Source: Gamarada debralockiae (taxonomy: Eukaryota > Ascomycota > Leotiomycetes > Helotiales > Hyphodiscaceae). Taken from it: 64,000 bases of DNA. The notes under the pieces were generated by a model. The model saw nothing but the letters and a program-made list of their open reading frames with translations. It searched no databases and had not been told where the DNA came from. Shown one piece after another: positions 1 to 12,513 of the stretch. The first letter of the stretch is position 1. The number at the start of each line of letters is the position of its first letter. The translations under genes were made by a program, and so were the position numbers. The stretch covers positions 62,001 to 126,000 of the forward strand of contig NXFV01002075.1 in assembly GCA_002803225.1 (NCBI GenBank). Direction: 5' to 3'.

Positions 1-290
1 GCAACTTCGGGTCCGCAGTCTTCCAGCAAATCAAAAGCACATACACATTAGAGTATCTCGATCTCTTGTCGTTTGGATAGATGGCTTTGGCAGCATTTTG
101 CAAGGACTTGCCGAATTCCTCTAGTCCGACATGTCGTAAGGTACGATCCCATTCTTCTGCTCGCGGTGGCAAATTTGTTGTATCCGAGCTTTGCGGACTT
201 CCAGAGTCGAAATTTGACTTCAGTTGCTCGTTGTTGTCGCTGTCCGTGCTGCTTGCATCAGCGGCAACATTCGAACATGCAGCCGTTGGT
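1..290 (-). CDS. Partial gene running off the left edge; possible caspase/peptidase C14-type fungal protein
   Basis: On the minus strand an open frame runs from about 290 to base 1 and continues outside the window. It has no in-frame ATG and is closed upstream by a TAA just before it, so this is probably an internal exon whose acceptor I could not fix. The visible part is polar at first (Ser/Asn/Asp rich), then reads RYSNVYVLLICWKTADPKL at the window edge. From memory, a Tyr-x-Asn-Val-Tyr-Val-Leu-Leu motif of this kind opens caspase-like (peptidase C14) domains in many fungal proteins; that assignment is an inference from a short segment. The catalytic His and Cys would lie outside the window, so activity cannot be judged. 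Confidence 0.4.
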
Positions 291-731
291 CTGTGAACCC
301 ATTCTTAGATCATGGCAATCTTCTAAAGGCTCCACGTACCGATTGTCGCTGCCCACCATAGCTCCTCGTCTTCGGTTAGAGTTTTTGGGGATGTGCCTAT
401 CCTATTCGCCAACCCCACTGGGGGCACTGTTGCGACAAAAGATGAAAGCGTTTCAGATCAACTCTCTATTCGAAATGGTGCGGATGACTGAAACCTGTAA
501 TTGCAGTCATTTGAGAAGAAGTTTGAGACGCATCGGAATCGCAGCCTCGCCTTGAGGCAAGGAGACTCAGCCTCTCGGTGGCCAAAGAGGAAAGGCACGT
601 ATAAATCCACACCTCCTTTTTATCACACCCTTCCAAGCGGGGACGACTAACCGACATACTTTTGTACAGGGGGAATAAATGTACACTGAGGGTTAGCGCA
701 ACTAGTGCTGCTTTTACTGAATTAAAGCTAT
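291..731. other. Intergenic, no gene seen
   Basis: I see no convincing coding region, RNA gene or repeat here. The long plus-strand frame over 73-555 has no recognisable domain and overlaps the better-supported minus-strand exon. Confidence 0.5.
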
Positions 732-1146
732 CTAGAACTCTGTATACATTCCATTGGCATTAATGACAGCCTGGCAGCGCTTTCTCATTGTCGTCTTTAT
801 CTCATATCTAATCTCCTTATCTGTAATTGAATCCCAGGCCCCCACTACTGCTGCCCGAAGCCATTTATATTTGCGATGCACTAAAGGATCCCCATTTTTT
901 AATTTATCTTTCATCCAGTCCCACAATGTCTCTATTGGGCTCAAATCTGGTGAAAATGGCGGCCAGAATATTAGAGTTATCCTATGTTCCTCAATTACTC
1001 ATATGTGTATCCGGCTGCATGGCCAGGGCTATTATCTTGCGGGAAATGAAGGTTTGGATATGCTTGAAGGTATTCGCAGACTCTTGGAATTATTCGCTCC
1101 GAATATAACCATCGGTCAATTGTTCCCCTATAGAAAAAAACATTAG
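732..1146 (-). pseudogene. Relic of a Tc1/mariner-family DDE transposase (3' part only)
   Basis: The minus strand encodes the C-terminal half of a Tc1/mariner transposase. A QDNSPGH motif carries the second catalytic Asp. About 35 residues later comes WPPFSPDLSPIETLWDWMK, with the third catalytic Glu in PIE, followed by a typical Arg/Lys-rich tail and a stop near 732. It is dead: there is an in-frame TAA shortly after the QDN motif and a one-base frameshift just before the WPP motif (near 985). The N-terminal DNA-binding half is missing. The flank at 1147-1200 is very AT rich, but I could not identify terminal inverted repeats or a TA duplication with confidence. Any link to the MITEs at 20.9 and 23.2 kb is only that they belong to the same superfamily type. 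Confidence 0.8.
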
Positions 1147-3354
1147 ATTTAAATAAATAAATATTAACGGATTTAAATATATAATATCATAATAATATAT
1201 AATTAGTTCTATACTCTATAGAGTATTGTAGAAGGAACGAAATGCGAGTATAGCGCTTCCCGATTGCGCTGGTTATCGCACGTGGCTCTCGCGAGGGACA
1301 GATACTTGATTGCAACCCAAAACTAAAACTAAAGATACAATTGTCGACTCTATGTGTATGTTGTATGTGTATGTATATATATATACACATGAAAGATAGA
1401 TGATGATCCCCTTGTAAGAAAAGAAGGATTCTTCGACAAAAGCTTGGATGTGCCGCATGGCACGTGATATCCAACTAAGCGAAGTTGGCATCAACGTGAC
1501 CGATTTCCCCACTACAAGATAGAATCATGTCTTGACTATGGTAGATGAGAGACATGGGTGTCATGAGTAACTTTACAGTAATAAGTAAGCATAACTACCA
1601 AGAAGAATTGAGTTACCAAGGACAAAGACGAGATTGTTACTTCATTCCATCGGATGAAACTTGAAGGAGACAAAGGAGAGTGCTTATAGGGGAATCCTGA
1701 TGGATAAGCCGCAGGGTCAGAACAACGCAAGAATGATCTCGGTGGCTCACTTTACCGGGTCTGATCAGTCAATTCACTTTCAACACATTGAAAATGAAGT
1801 CTGTAGAACCTCGAACAAAGTTTTGTTGCACGTCGCAATTCGCGTGGCGGCGCGAGGATCTGTTTACTTATTTCCTCATTTGGACTCATGGATCAGACGA
1901 GAGTAACTCGTAACAGAGGGTTGTTCGCTCATACATACACCAGCCTCAAGTTGGCGTGGCAGTATGCCTGTTTTTGGGGGGGTTGTTGCAGATCGCAGGT
2001 ATATCTGGCGTCTAACCCTCTCTTGAAGTGTGAGAGACCTCTCGAGGCTTTCAGCTCAATCATCGTTCGTCAGAGGACAGAGAGATACCAGAGCGAATAG
2101 ATGGATCCCAGACGCGCGACACGAAAACTGCGATGTGCAACAAAATTCAGTACTAGAGAGACAAAGGACTAATGAGCAAGTGAATCGTGCGAGAACCGGG
2201 GGCGGTAGGGCTAGGAAAGGAGCAGCATTCATAATCACATGAGACTTCACCCCTTCGAGTTTCGCTGCTCATAGCAGATTTGAACGCATGGATTAAAAGC
2301 TAGTTTGAGTCGTGCAACGCTTCATTTGGATTCAGTGATTGAGAATAAGTCCCCTCACGTATAAACTCACCATACAAAAATTCAATGTCGTTCACTCCTC
2401 GCCTAGACGCATACTCAACATATCCTCCCTAAATCAAACTTCCAGTCGTCATATTTAAAGCCTAGAATTTGCCTAGTTGATGCAGGAACCCAGGTTGAAG
2501 AGAGTCGCCAAGTGAGAATCCAAAAGTTGGAGAGTCGAGAGGAGGCCATACCTGGGCAGTGTGTATCAGGAACATAATTGTGACCTTGGGGAAGTCCGTT
2601 ACGCTGATGGACGAGAATCTCAATGAATTGGCAAATACCGCAACGTCGTGACGCTTGAACACAACCCATAAGCCAGCAATCAATTATTCACGCCGCCGAA
2701 GTCATTCAATCTTCGGTCAAGTGGCTCATTTCTCCACCAAGGTTTACATCAGACTGAAAACGACAATGAGGACATACTCGACAACGAAAGAAGCACTATA
2801 AGCATGCTAACAAAGCACAGGCAGAGCAATTCGGAAGCGGCCATAGGATCATTGCGATTTTGATATCCAGCGCCCTTCCGCAACTCCACACGGAAACAAG
2901 ACTGAAAAGTGCACTTGGCATAGTGCTGACAGTAAGATGCGTCCGTTTGGAGAAGTGGGGAAGCTACAAGTGATGCACTGTTCCTTGTTTTATACTTCCA
3001 ATCATTCGGTCATTACTTTTGATGATCAGATTGACTAGTACTCCGCACTGCTATAAGCTACTGGTTCTGGCTGTAACAAGCCTGGTTACCAAGATAACAA
3101 AATGTATATATGGTTATGTCGAGGCCAAAAGAGAACAAAAGAGAATGTCTGGCAATGCGAACGCGTGCAGCGACTTGCCGCTTGAAAGTTGTAAATTGCT
3201 CGTTATCTAACTACTGATGTAGGGATTGAGGGTTATCTGGGAATATCGCGAGCCCAGAACGTAGACACCAAGTCATATCACTCCATCATTAGCACGCAAT
3301 CACCAGAAATGCGCGTGGCATTGATACTTTCTATTTCAATTCAATCGATTGCTT
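1147..3354. other. Long intergenic stretch, AT rich near the transposon relic
   Basis: This 2.2-kb stretch has only short overlapping frames with no recognisable domain. It begins with an AT-rich run including a TA-repeat segment near 1375-1385. I see no tRNA, repeat array or plausible exon chain. It probably holds the 3' flank of the minus-strand gene that ends at 3355. Confidence 0.5.
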
Positions 3355-4891
3355 CTATGTTCGGTAATCTCCATTAATCGTGATGTATTCGTGGCTGACT
3401 CATGTTAGCATCAATTCCAACCCCCCACCCCTCTCTCCCGATAAACTCACCTGTAGTCGCACGTCCAATATACTGCTTCCTCCTTCCCACCACCCAGCCT
3501 GACCAGAATTTCTAAGTCCTCATGCTCCAGAATTTCAGCCGCCCGAGCCTCATCCACACTTTCAGGCTCTCCATTAACCAAAAGCTTTAGCTCTGGAGAG
3601 CCATCAGTGGGTATGAAAGATACACTCGTCTTCTCCGGCACAATTTCCGGAACTTCGTTGATTGGTAGTCCAGGCTCGGAGATCTGGGAATAGCCAGTCG
3701 CGCACAGAATGCGACCCCAATTTGCGTCTTTCCCGTATAACGCAGTCTTGACCAACGGTGACTTTGCAATCGTGCTAGCAATCTTGCGGGCACCGATCTC
3801 GGAAGGAGATTCTGTGACACGAATAGTTACGAATTTGGTAGCACCTTCACCATCTCGAACAACAAGCTTAGCAAGGTCTGTTGCGAATTCTGTAAGAATA
3901 GCCTGGAAAGCAGCGTAATCTTCTGAAGATTCCGCGGTAACTTCCTTTCCACCAGCCGCTCCGTTGGCCAGGACAGCAACTGTATCATTTGTAGATGTAT
4001 CGCCGTCGATACAAATGCTGTTGAAAGACTTGTTAACTGCATTTGTCAAGAGGCCTGGAAGAAGAGCGGGAGCAATTGGTGCATCTGTAGCGATCATTCC
4101 TAGTAGAGTTGCCATATTTGGGTGAATCATGCCAGCTCCTTTTGTCATTCCAGCCATTCTGTATTCGACCGAAGGAGACGAAGGCAGAGAGAAGGTTCGA
4201 GAGATGAGTTTTGGAAAGGTGTCGGTTGTGCATATCGCTTGAGCTGTAGCTAACCAGTGATCGTGAGATGTCCCTAAACCATCGTATGCCGAGGGTATCT
4301 TGAGGAGTATTTTCTGGATTGGTAACCTGTACTAAATGTTAGTCACCTCGACACTCAGTAGCAAAGAAGAAGTAGATACCTCTGCCCAATCACGCCAGTA
4401 CTCATAACTATTGTGCTTCCTCCCTTGCCATCGCTGGGTGTATCAAAACATCGGTCTGCCTCTTCGCCCATTTTCTCAGCATCCTCCATACCACCTTTCC
4501 CGGTCACTGCATTGGCGCAGCCAGAGTTGACAATAACAGCCCGTACCCCGCTGTTATTCCTTCTCTTCAGCATATTTCGGCTGACGGTAACAGGAGCTGC
4601 TTGGAACTTGTTCTTCGTGAAAACAGCCGCAGCAGCACATGGTGTTTCTGAAGCAAGGAATGCTAGATCGGGTGTGCTTTTATTTGTTGGTTTGACTCCA
4701 ACGTGTGTGCCAGAAACCAAGAACCCCTTTGGATATGTGCCACTCGTAGGCACATACTTTTGTTTCGCAGCAGGTACCGTGCCATCGAGAGGGGCAGAGT
4801 AATGTCGAAGACCAATGGCAGACGATTGGGAGCTTGTTGACGGTCTTATCAGTCGAGTGAAGGCTGTCGAGGACGAGGTTCTGAGAGCCAT
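3355..4891 (-). CDS. ARG7: Arginine biosynthesis bifunctional protein ArgJ (ornithine acetyltransferase), mitochondrial
   Basis: This enzyme moves the acetyl group from N-acetylornithine to glutamate, and in bifunctional forms also acetylates glutamate from acetyl-CoA; it closes the acetyl cycle of arginine synthesis in the mitochondrial matrix. I join exons 4891-4380, 4326-3451 and 3394-3355 (introns of 53 and 56 bp, both GT...AG) into 475 residues, the usual length. The Arg/Ser-rich N-terminus (about residues 1-35) is a likely mitochondrial targeting peptide. The self-cleavage site is visible as PNMATLL with Thr near residue 244, preceded by KGAGMI. The last exon is only 40 bp and supplies the typical C-terminus INGDYRT; stopping at the first frame end would lose it. 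The gene is divergent from GCN2 and shares its promoter, which holds a TGACTCA site, so general amino-acid control is likely. Confidence 0.95.
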
Positions 4892-5242
4892 TGGGGATTG
4901 ATTGAGAGGCCGCAGAGCCCTCGAAATATCTGGATTTGAATTAGAGGTTCCAGAAGATGAAGGACGAGGATTTAATAGTTCTGCGAGGAATAAATGAAAA
5001 TTGACTCACAGGGCTTTTTCCCCTTTGCTCGTGCAAGTCAGAGCTTGAAATGGTTTAGACGATTGATGTGGGGCGGGGAGTAAGGCTGTCCAATCAAACG
5101 CCGATTTCCTCAGCCTTGTCAACCGTCGTCGTTTGGAGTGGCGGTGGACTCTGAAAAAAGACCATCAACAACCTCGCTCACTCTCAATCCTCAAAAGCAG
5201 CCTACCATGTACAACTCCACCCTTTAAGTTGACTTCGCCGCC
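4892..5242. promoter_or_regulatory. Shared bidirectional promoter between ARG7 and GCN2
   Basis: The two start codons are 351 bp apart and point away from each other. The gap contains a perfect palindromic TGACTCA (5002-5008), a CCAAT box at 5090-5094 and a GC-rich GGGGCGGGG near 5070-5078. Pyrimidine-rich sequence precedes the GCN2 start. No other gene fits in the gap, so all control elements for both genes' near promoters must lie here. Confidence 0.75.
5002..5008. promoter_or_regulatory. Gcn4/CPC1 (bZIP) binding site TGACTCA
   Basis: TGACTCA is the exact consensus recognised by yeast Gcn4 and Neurospora CPC1, the activators of general amino-acid control. It lies 111 bp upstream of the ARG7 start and 235 bp upstream of the GCN2 start. 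A 7-bp motif can arise by chance, but its place in front of an arginine gene fits established biology. Confidence 0.6.
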
Positions 5243-8200
5243 ATGGCGCCAACTAATCCGTGGGGGAAAAAGAACACATCCGCATCTGGATTTCCCGGGC
5301 TGAAGCCTACCCAGTCCAAGAATGATCCTCCACCAAGGTCTCAATACGAGGAGATCCAAGAAAACGAGCTTATTGCATTGTCATCTATCTACGGTGATGA
5401 TTTCCAAAGAATCGAAACCAAGCAGGGAGCTTGGAAGGTATGGACATTCTGATCTCGCTGTGTTTAATATCCCCTGTTGACTCACCGGATCCGAACTTCT
5501 AAACCTGCAGTAAACAGAGCACGGCTAACGGCGCCACAGAAATCAGAACCCTGCTTCCAAATACGTATTAAATCCTCCGATGAAGACATAGCGGTCACCC
5601 TCGTTGCGACGTTGACTGCCACATACCCACGAACCCTGCCTCTTTTGAACATCAAGGGCAACGATGGCCTACGAGAAGGAACAAAATTCAAGATCCAGAA
5701 GATCATTGAAACCAAGCCGAATGAATTGCTTGGCGGGGATCAACCCATGATTATGGACATCGTCAATGCCTGCTTAGATGTGCTAGAGGATGCGGCGGAA
5801 GCCAAGGCTGCTGGACGTGAACTTCCCAGTTTGGAGGAGGAGCGAGCAGTTCACGAAGCTGCCGCTGCTAAGCTCGCCGAACAACAGAGAGAGGAAGAAG
5901 CGAAGCAAAAACGTATGGAGGATCAAGAATCAGAACGCATGTTGGGTTCCTTAGTGCAGGACGAGCTAAAGCGACAGAGGGCGAAGGCCAAGGAGACCAA
6001 GCTCAAGAACAAGATGCCGACCGCTTCCCCAATTACGAACAAGAAATTCAATATTCCAGCGCCACATGACTGTTTGGAATTTGATCAACCCATTATCCTT
6101 GATATTGAAGGCGGTGACGAATCGATCATTTTTCAATCTGTTTGGAGTAAGGTTCTCATTCGACGAGGCCCTGTCTCTAAGGCGTTTACGGTCCGCCCTG
6201 ACGGTACGAGTGAAGCTCCAATATTAATATTGAAGCAAACAGATCTGGATACCAAGCCCACTGACCAGGGTCTGTTCAAGAAACACCTACAGGCCCTTGA
6301 GACTGAGTTAGATGCTTTGAAGAAAATCCGGCATCAGAATGTCCTTGATCTCCACGATTTCAAGGTTCACAAGACCATTCTCGAAGATGGTCGCGAGTCA
6401 GAATCCTCCTGGACAGTGAGTGTGTTGACTCAATTTGCCGAAAAGGGGTCACTGGAGGAGTTTCTTGACATTGCTGGCAATTTAGGTGTGGACAAAGTTC
6501 GGTCGTGGACAATAGAGCTGCTGGATGGCTTACGTTACCTCCATGAGCATGGCGTAGTTCATGAAGATATACATGCGGGAAATATCCTGCTAGTCCGGGA
6601 GTCGACCGGTGAGGTTCGCCCCAAATTGGCTGATGCTGGGTATCAACGAAAGTTGCATCGTCTCGTGAGCAAGAAACAACCAGCCGACACAATCTCAGTT
6701 GCAAAATCCGCATATTGGCTCCCACCCGAAATTGCGAATACAGATCAGCCTCAGTACAGTCAAAAGACTGACATGTGGGATTTTGGGATCATGTTTCTAC
6801 AGATGATTTTTGGCCTCACCGTCGTCCAAAAATATTCCTCTCCAGTATCACTAGCAGATTCTTTGACATTGTCAGATTCTCTGAATGAATTTGTGCACAA
6901 GCTATTCAAAGCGGATCCAAAGAAACGGCCTCGTGCTTTTGAATTGAGCAGCTCGGAGTTCTTGGCGACCGATGCTCCAGTCTTGGACGAAGACTCATCA
7001 ACAGCAGCATCGAGATTTGGCTCGATTAATTCGCTGATGCCAACGACTCCACGTCGGCAAAGACACGATTCGATGAACAGTAGTGGCCAATTCTCGAGAT
7101 ACAAGGAAGATTTCGTAGAGGAAGGTCGGCTTGGCAAGGGAGGCTTTGGAGAAGTGGTGAAGGCGAGGAAGAAACTTGATGGGCATATTTATGCTATTAA
7201 GAAAATTACTCAAAAGTCTTCAGCCTCCTTGACCGAGGTTCTAAAAGAAGTTCGCCTTCTCTCTCAGCTCAGCCATCCATCAGTCGTCCGTAAGTTTATT
7301 TTATTTTCTGTTCTATTGTTGTTTTCAATCGCAATAGCCTCTCGGAAGAGAATCAGGCCTATCTTGCCAACCTAGTTCAGGAGTTGGCGATGGATGCGCA
7401 GCAGTCTTCTCTTGAGCAAGCCTTGAGGGTAGTCCTGATTGTAACATGATACTTAAGCTTTGAAAAGATACGGACGAATATGCTGACAAGGATGTAAGGT
7501 TACTACAATACATGGACTGAGGAAGTACCTGACGTCTCTGAGACCGATGACGAGCTCACCGCGACAGACGTAGCGACTACCGAAGACTCTGTCAGTGATA
7601 TCTCACCAGGAGTAGAACCAAATATCGATTTTGGCAACAGCACTGGTGGTCTTGACTTTATGTCGTCTAGTGGCTATCCGCAAATTGAGTATGTTCTTTC
7701 TCATAACTCGCTTCCTCGAAAAGTAGTCCTCAGAATGACAAGGATATATCGAATGCCGGTGACTTTTCTTGTAGCCGATATGCAGCTGATCCAGCCAACT
7801 AATTCCGAATTTTAGATTTGGTTATGACGACGCTGAAGATACAGAGGACGATGATGACGACGACGCCGATGATGAGTCCGAGAATGTTGGAGGTCTGGCT
7901 GTCAATGACGGGATTGATAAGAAGCGTAACGCTCTCGCTCTGCGACGCAGCAGATCCGACTCCCGGTACCAACGACCATTCAAAACCATTCTGTACATTT
8001 CCATGGAATACTGCGAAAAGCGCACTCTCCGGGATCTGATCAGGAAAGGCCTATACAAAGAGAACGAAGAGATCTGGCGTCTATTCCGCCAAGTCCTCGA
8101 AGGATTAGCTCATATCCACTCACTGAACGTGGTTCACCGAGATCTCAAGCCCGAAAATGTCTTCATAGATAGCGCTTCCAATGTACGCATTGGAGATTTC

Positions 8201-10838
8201 GGCTTGGCGACCAGTGGCCAATACAGTCTCAGCGAAAAGGCATCCTCAGGTGCTGCACATCTGAGTGGCGACATGACCAGAAGTATCGGAACAGCCTTCT
8301 ATGTTGCGCCCGAGGTCAGATCAAGTGTGGGTGGAAGCTATACAAGCAAAGTCGATATGTACTCTCTCGGTATCATCTTCTTCGAGATGTGCTATCGACC
8401 AATCGTCGGAATGGAGCGAGCTCAAGTCGTTGAGGGACTAAGGCAAAAACAGCCCAGTTTGCCCGCGGACTTTGACACCACGGAAAAGGCTCTGCAAGCC
8501 GACATCATTCTGTCACTTCTCAACCATAGTCCCAAAGATCGACCTTCGAGCTCAGAGCTTCTCCAAAGCGGAAAGCTACCAGTAGCAATGGAGAGTGAGA
8601 CTATACGCCAAACCTTGGCGGGTCTTGCAGACTCAAGGTCACCTTACTATCACAAGATGATGAACGCATTATTCTCGCGACCAACAAAACAAGCAAAGGA
8701 CTTCGCGTGGGATATGGGTTCTGTGAATCCTAGCGCTAGCGATCTCCTACAGCAAGGCCTCGTTAAGCAAAAACTTATTTCTATCTTCCGGCATCACGGA
8801 GCTGTAGAGACACCTCGCAGTGTCCTCTTCCCTCGCTCCGCTCATTATGGTCCAAACGCCGTACAATTACTGGACCCAAATGGAACCTTAGTGCAACTTC
8901 CGTACGATCTCACGCTCCCTCATGCTCGAGCCGTAGCCAAACATGAGCCTTCGGTACGTATCTTATACTCCCAAGTCCTCGAGCACCCATTTTCTATAAT
9001 CCCCGCGAGTTGTAGGAGATTTATCTGCCTTTTGGAAAATGCCAACCCTGTTTTGAGACACATGAGCACAGTTATAAATGTGGCCCCAAACCATGATTTA
9101 GCTCCATAACGCCTCTATTGGACAAATACTGACTTCAATAATGTTTCAGGTCAAGCGTTCGTTTGCTTTCGGTCCCGTCTTTCGAGACAGGCAATCTGGA
9201 GGACAACCACAGACGTTTGGCGAGGTTGACTTCGATATTGTCTCAACTGACAGTCTCGATTTGGCATTGAAGGAAGCCGAGGTGATCAAAGTGCTTGACG
9301 AGATCTGCACGAGTTTCCCAGCTCTCTCCTCTTCACAGATGTGCTTCCATATTAACCACGCCGATCTTCTCGACCGGATATTCGACTTTTGCAGGATTGA
9401 ATCTAGTATCCGCCAGGCTGTCGCAGATACACTCAGTAAGCTCAATATTCAGTCATGGACTTGGCAAAAGATCAAGACAGAGCTTCGATCACCACTTATT
9501 GGCGTGTCAGCCACGAGTGTTGATGATCTCCAGAGATTTGACTTTAGAGGTAGGTGAAACTCCTGGCCATGCATGACCAGAATTATATTACAAAATAAAG
9601 AGCTTCAAACTCGAAACATTGCCATCTGTGCTGACGCTCTGCCAGATACCCCCAATAAAGCATTTCAAAAGCTCAAGACCATCTTTGAAGGCACAGATAC
9701 GTTTGAGAAATCCGCTTCAGCAATTGCACACTTGCGGGACGTAATTGAGTACACCAAGCGATTTGAGGTGAACACCAAAATCTACATCAATCCTTTGAGC
9801 AGTTTGAAGGAGAAATTCTGCAAAGGCAGTATTATCTTCTCCTGCCTCTATGATAGGAAGGTAAGAGACGTGTTTGCTGCTGGTGGACGTTATGATTCCC
9901 TCATCAGAGAAAATCGACACAAAACCGGAAGCCACGAGGAACGACATGCCGTTGGATTTAATTTGGCTTGGGAAAAGATGGCGAGACTCCCCAAAGCTAC
10001 AGCGAAGGGATTTCTGAAGAAGCCGGAGGATGAGGTACAAGGTTTTTGGAACACCAAGAGAGTGTGTATATCCCATATCTGCTAACCCTGAGATCTCTAA
10101 TCTTTCTTCTAGTGTGACGTCCTTGTTGCAAGTCACGACCCTGCTGTCTTAAGAACCACCGGAGTGGATATCGTTCAGCAGTTGTGGGCCAACGACATAA
10201 GCGCAGAGTTGGCACAAGACTCACGATCCACGGAAGACCTACTCACCGGCTATCGAGAAGATCATCATTCATGGATTGTCATCATCAAACAGGATTCAGT
10301 CATGAAGATCAAGAGTATGGGTCGCAAGGAGATTCCCGACACTGACATCCCATCAACCCAAGTCATATCGTGGATCAAGGCCGAAATCCGCGAACGAGAC
10401 CAGAGAGAGGGTATGAACCAACGAGCCAGGATGCTACAGCGCTATTCAAGCCAACAAGATGCGAGCGGAGTGAGCGATCATGAGCAAGAGGTGCGAGTTC
10501 TGATTGCTGGAACGAAGAGCAAAAAATCGAATCGACGCAACATTGTTGAGCAAGCGCAGGGAAGGGCTGCGACACTTGTTCAGTCATTCTTGGATGGTCC
10601 TATTACTGCTATTGAGACTACAGATCACGTTATGGATCTCATTCGAGAGACAAGACTTTCAGACCCGGAGAGCTGGAGAAAAGTCACGCATGCTGTGCCA
10701 ACTGCCGAGAGACGATACCTTGGAGAGATCCATGATTTGATGACGACGCTGTCTCGTCAGAATAAGGACATTACGAGGAACTCCTTTATCTACAACTTTC
10801 GCACTGGCATGTGCATTTACTATGACCTTGGAGCCTGA
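5243..10838 (+). CDS. GCN2: eIF2-alpha kinase Gcn2 (CPC-3)
   Basis: Gcn2 senses uncharged tRNA and phosphorylates eIF2-alpha, which raises translation of Gcn4/CPC1. I join exons 5243-5437, 5540-7289, 7499-7688, 7816-8953, 9150-9549, 9646-10061 and 10113-10838 into 1604 residues, close to family length. Domain order is complete: RWD domain (about 35-150, YEEIQENELIALSSIYGDDF), a charged coiled linker, and a pseudokinase in which HRD has become HED and DFG has become ADAGY. The active kinase follows (from about 590; glycine loop GKGGFGEV, HRDLKPEN near 819, DFG present) with a strongly acidic insert (7826-7880). Then come a HisRS-like domain and a C-terminal ribosome/dimerisation domain. It shares its promoter with ARG7. 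The kinase insert and the splice joins at 7499 and 9646 are supported by conserved motifs on both sides. Confidence 0.95.
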
Positions 10839-11119
10839 TTTGAGAAACTACTCGAGGTGGCTACTCCTAAAGCTCGTGGGTTAAGATTATCTAAAACGTT
10901 TGGTAGATGGGAGCTGCATGAAATAGCTGCATGGCTATGGAGGAGTTGCAGATACCCAACTGCGTAGAATGTTTACGTTGACGAGTTATGGCTGGGGGTT
11001 AGGAGTTCGAAAATGCAAGGATTTTAAACTTTCCTTTTCTTTTGTTCATTGTCAAGTGCAGGGAATTGAGCGTTCTCGGATCCAATCTGTTTGTGAAGAT
11101 CCCACGATCCACATATTTC

Positions 11120-12513
11120 CTAGCTTCCACTTTTGACTCCATTCACTTTCTTTTTTGAACTCCAAAGTCCTTCTGTCTCTTTTGCCTTTTTGTTTACCGA
11201 CTCCATATCAAACCCAGCCAGTAGCTTATATGCTTTTCCTACTTCCTCCAATTCAATGCTACCAATCACGTCATTGATATTCTCAAAGCCATCTGGTGCC
11301 CGCTCGTGTGCAAGTTGCAGCACATGGTCCGGACCATTCGCCCTGTTTGCGAAGCAAATCTTTGCAGTGGGTGGCAATCGGGCGTCTTGATACGCCGTCA
11401 AAGCCTCTGGGACACTTTTCTTGCTCTGCAGTGCTGACGAGAGAGCTACCGCGTCCAGAATGGCTTGGCTTGCTCCGTTCGATCCAACTAAACTAGTCAG
11501 CATCCACATCTTGAATTCGGGGAGGATCTCATACTGGGGTAAAGTGGATGCGCAGCATCCCCCAACAGCGTCAACCTCCCAAAACTCCACCTATCCACCG
11601 GTGTCCGATCACACATCGGAAACTCGCTCACCTCCTCCGTCTCCGCAATGAGTTCCGGAATGCTCAAGAAACCAAACGTCCACGTCTGAAACTGGCTCGC
11701 AAATCGATCCTTTGACACCACCTTGCCCCAATCCGCAGTTGGGGGTGTCAAATCTGGATCGTCTTTGTCTCTCACTCTCAACTCCGCAATCCAGTTGACC
11801 AAAGATTTGCCTTCTATTTCAGCTTGTCGCCCGACGGGGTAGGCGATGAATTTCTGATCCGCATGGCCAGCCCATACCATCGATCTCCCAGTTAGGAAAG
11901 GTTCTCTCTTCGAGACACCCCGCCAGAGGAGACGCCCTGAGAAATTTGGTGGTCCTTCGTTGGGATACAAGAGTCGACGAGCTGTGGAATTAATGCCATC
12001 AGCAGCAATCAACACATCCGTCGTCTTGGACGGGACTTCAGCAGGGAGAGCTGGATTCGACCGCCTCGTGAAATTCGCAGTGATATTATTCTCATCCTGC
12101 GAATATGACACAAACGCGTGATCCGTAAACAGACAATTCTCACCCAACCGCTCCTTCACAGCGCTCAAGAGCAAATCATGCAACATGCCCCGGTGGATCG
12201 AGAATTGAGGGACCAGATACCCGGCTCTTTCGCCGCGGTTTTCGGAGATGACATAATGGCCATATCGATTATAATATCTCAATTCCGCTGTTTTGATACC
12301 CGTCGCTTCTAAAGCTGGGAGAAGGCCTAGATTGCGCAGAATGAGAACGGCGGAGGGTTGGAGATTGATTCCTGAACCAATCGCTTTTAGTTCTCGTGAT
12401 GAGTCGAAAATGGTGATGTTTTTGAAGCCGTCGGCTTGGAGTTGGAGGGCGAGAACTAGGCCACCTATTCCGCCGCCGATTATGGCTATGGAGAGGGAGG
12501 TGTCTATGGGCAT
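11120..12513 (-). CDS. FAD-dependent aromatic-ring monooxygenase (salicylate hydroxylase-like)
   Basis: A class A flavoprotein monooxygenase that would use NAD(P)H and O2 to hydroxylate an aromatic or similar substrate; the substrate is not predictable from sequence. Exons 12513-11535 and 11487-11120 join across a 47-bp intron into 448 residues. All three family motifs are present: the Rossmann GGGIGG at residues 13-18, the DG motif (AADGINS), and the GD motif LLGDAAHPLYP just before the splice, followed by the usual SNGASQA after it. There is no signal peptide or membrane segment. It stands alone, with its 3' end facing GCN2 (281 bp away) and no other oxidative genes nearby, so it does not look like part of a biosynthetic cluster. 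Confidence 0.85.

Noticed and set aside
73..555. 160-codon plus-strand frame near the left edge
   Set aside because: No domain, Cys/Arg-rich low-quality composition, and it overlaps a minus-strand exon whose protein looks real.
11120..12513. A secondary-metabolite cluster around the FAD monooxygenase
   Set aside because: No PKS, NRPS, terpene cyclase, P450, transporter or cluster regulator lies nearby.
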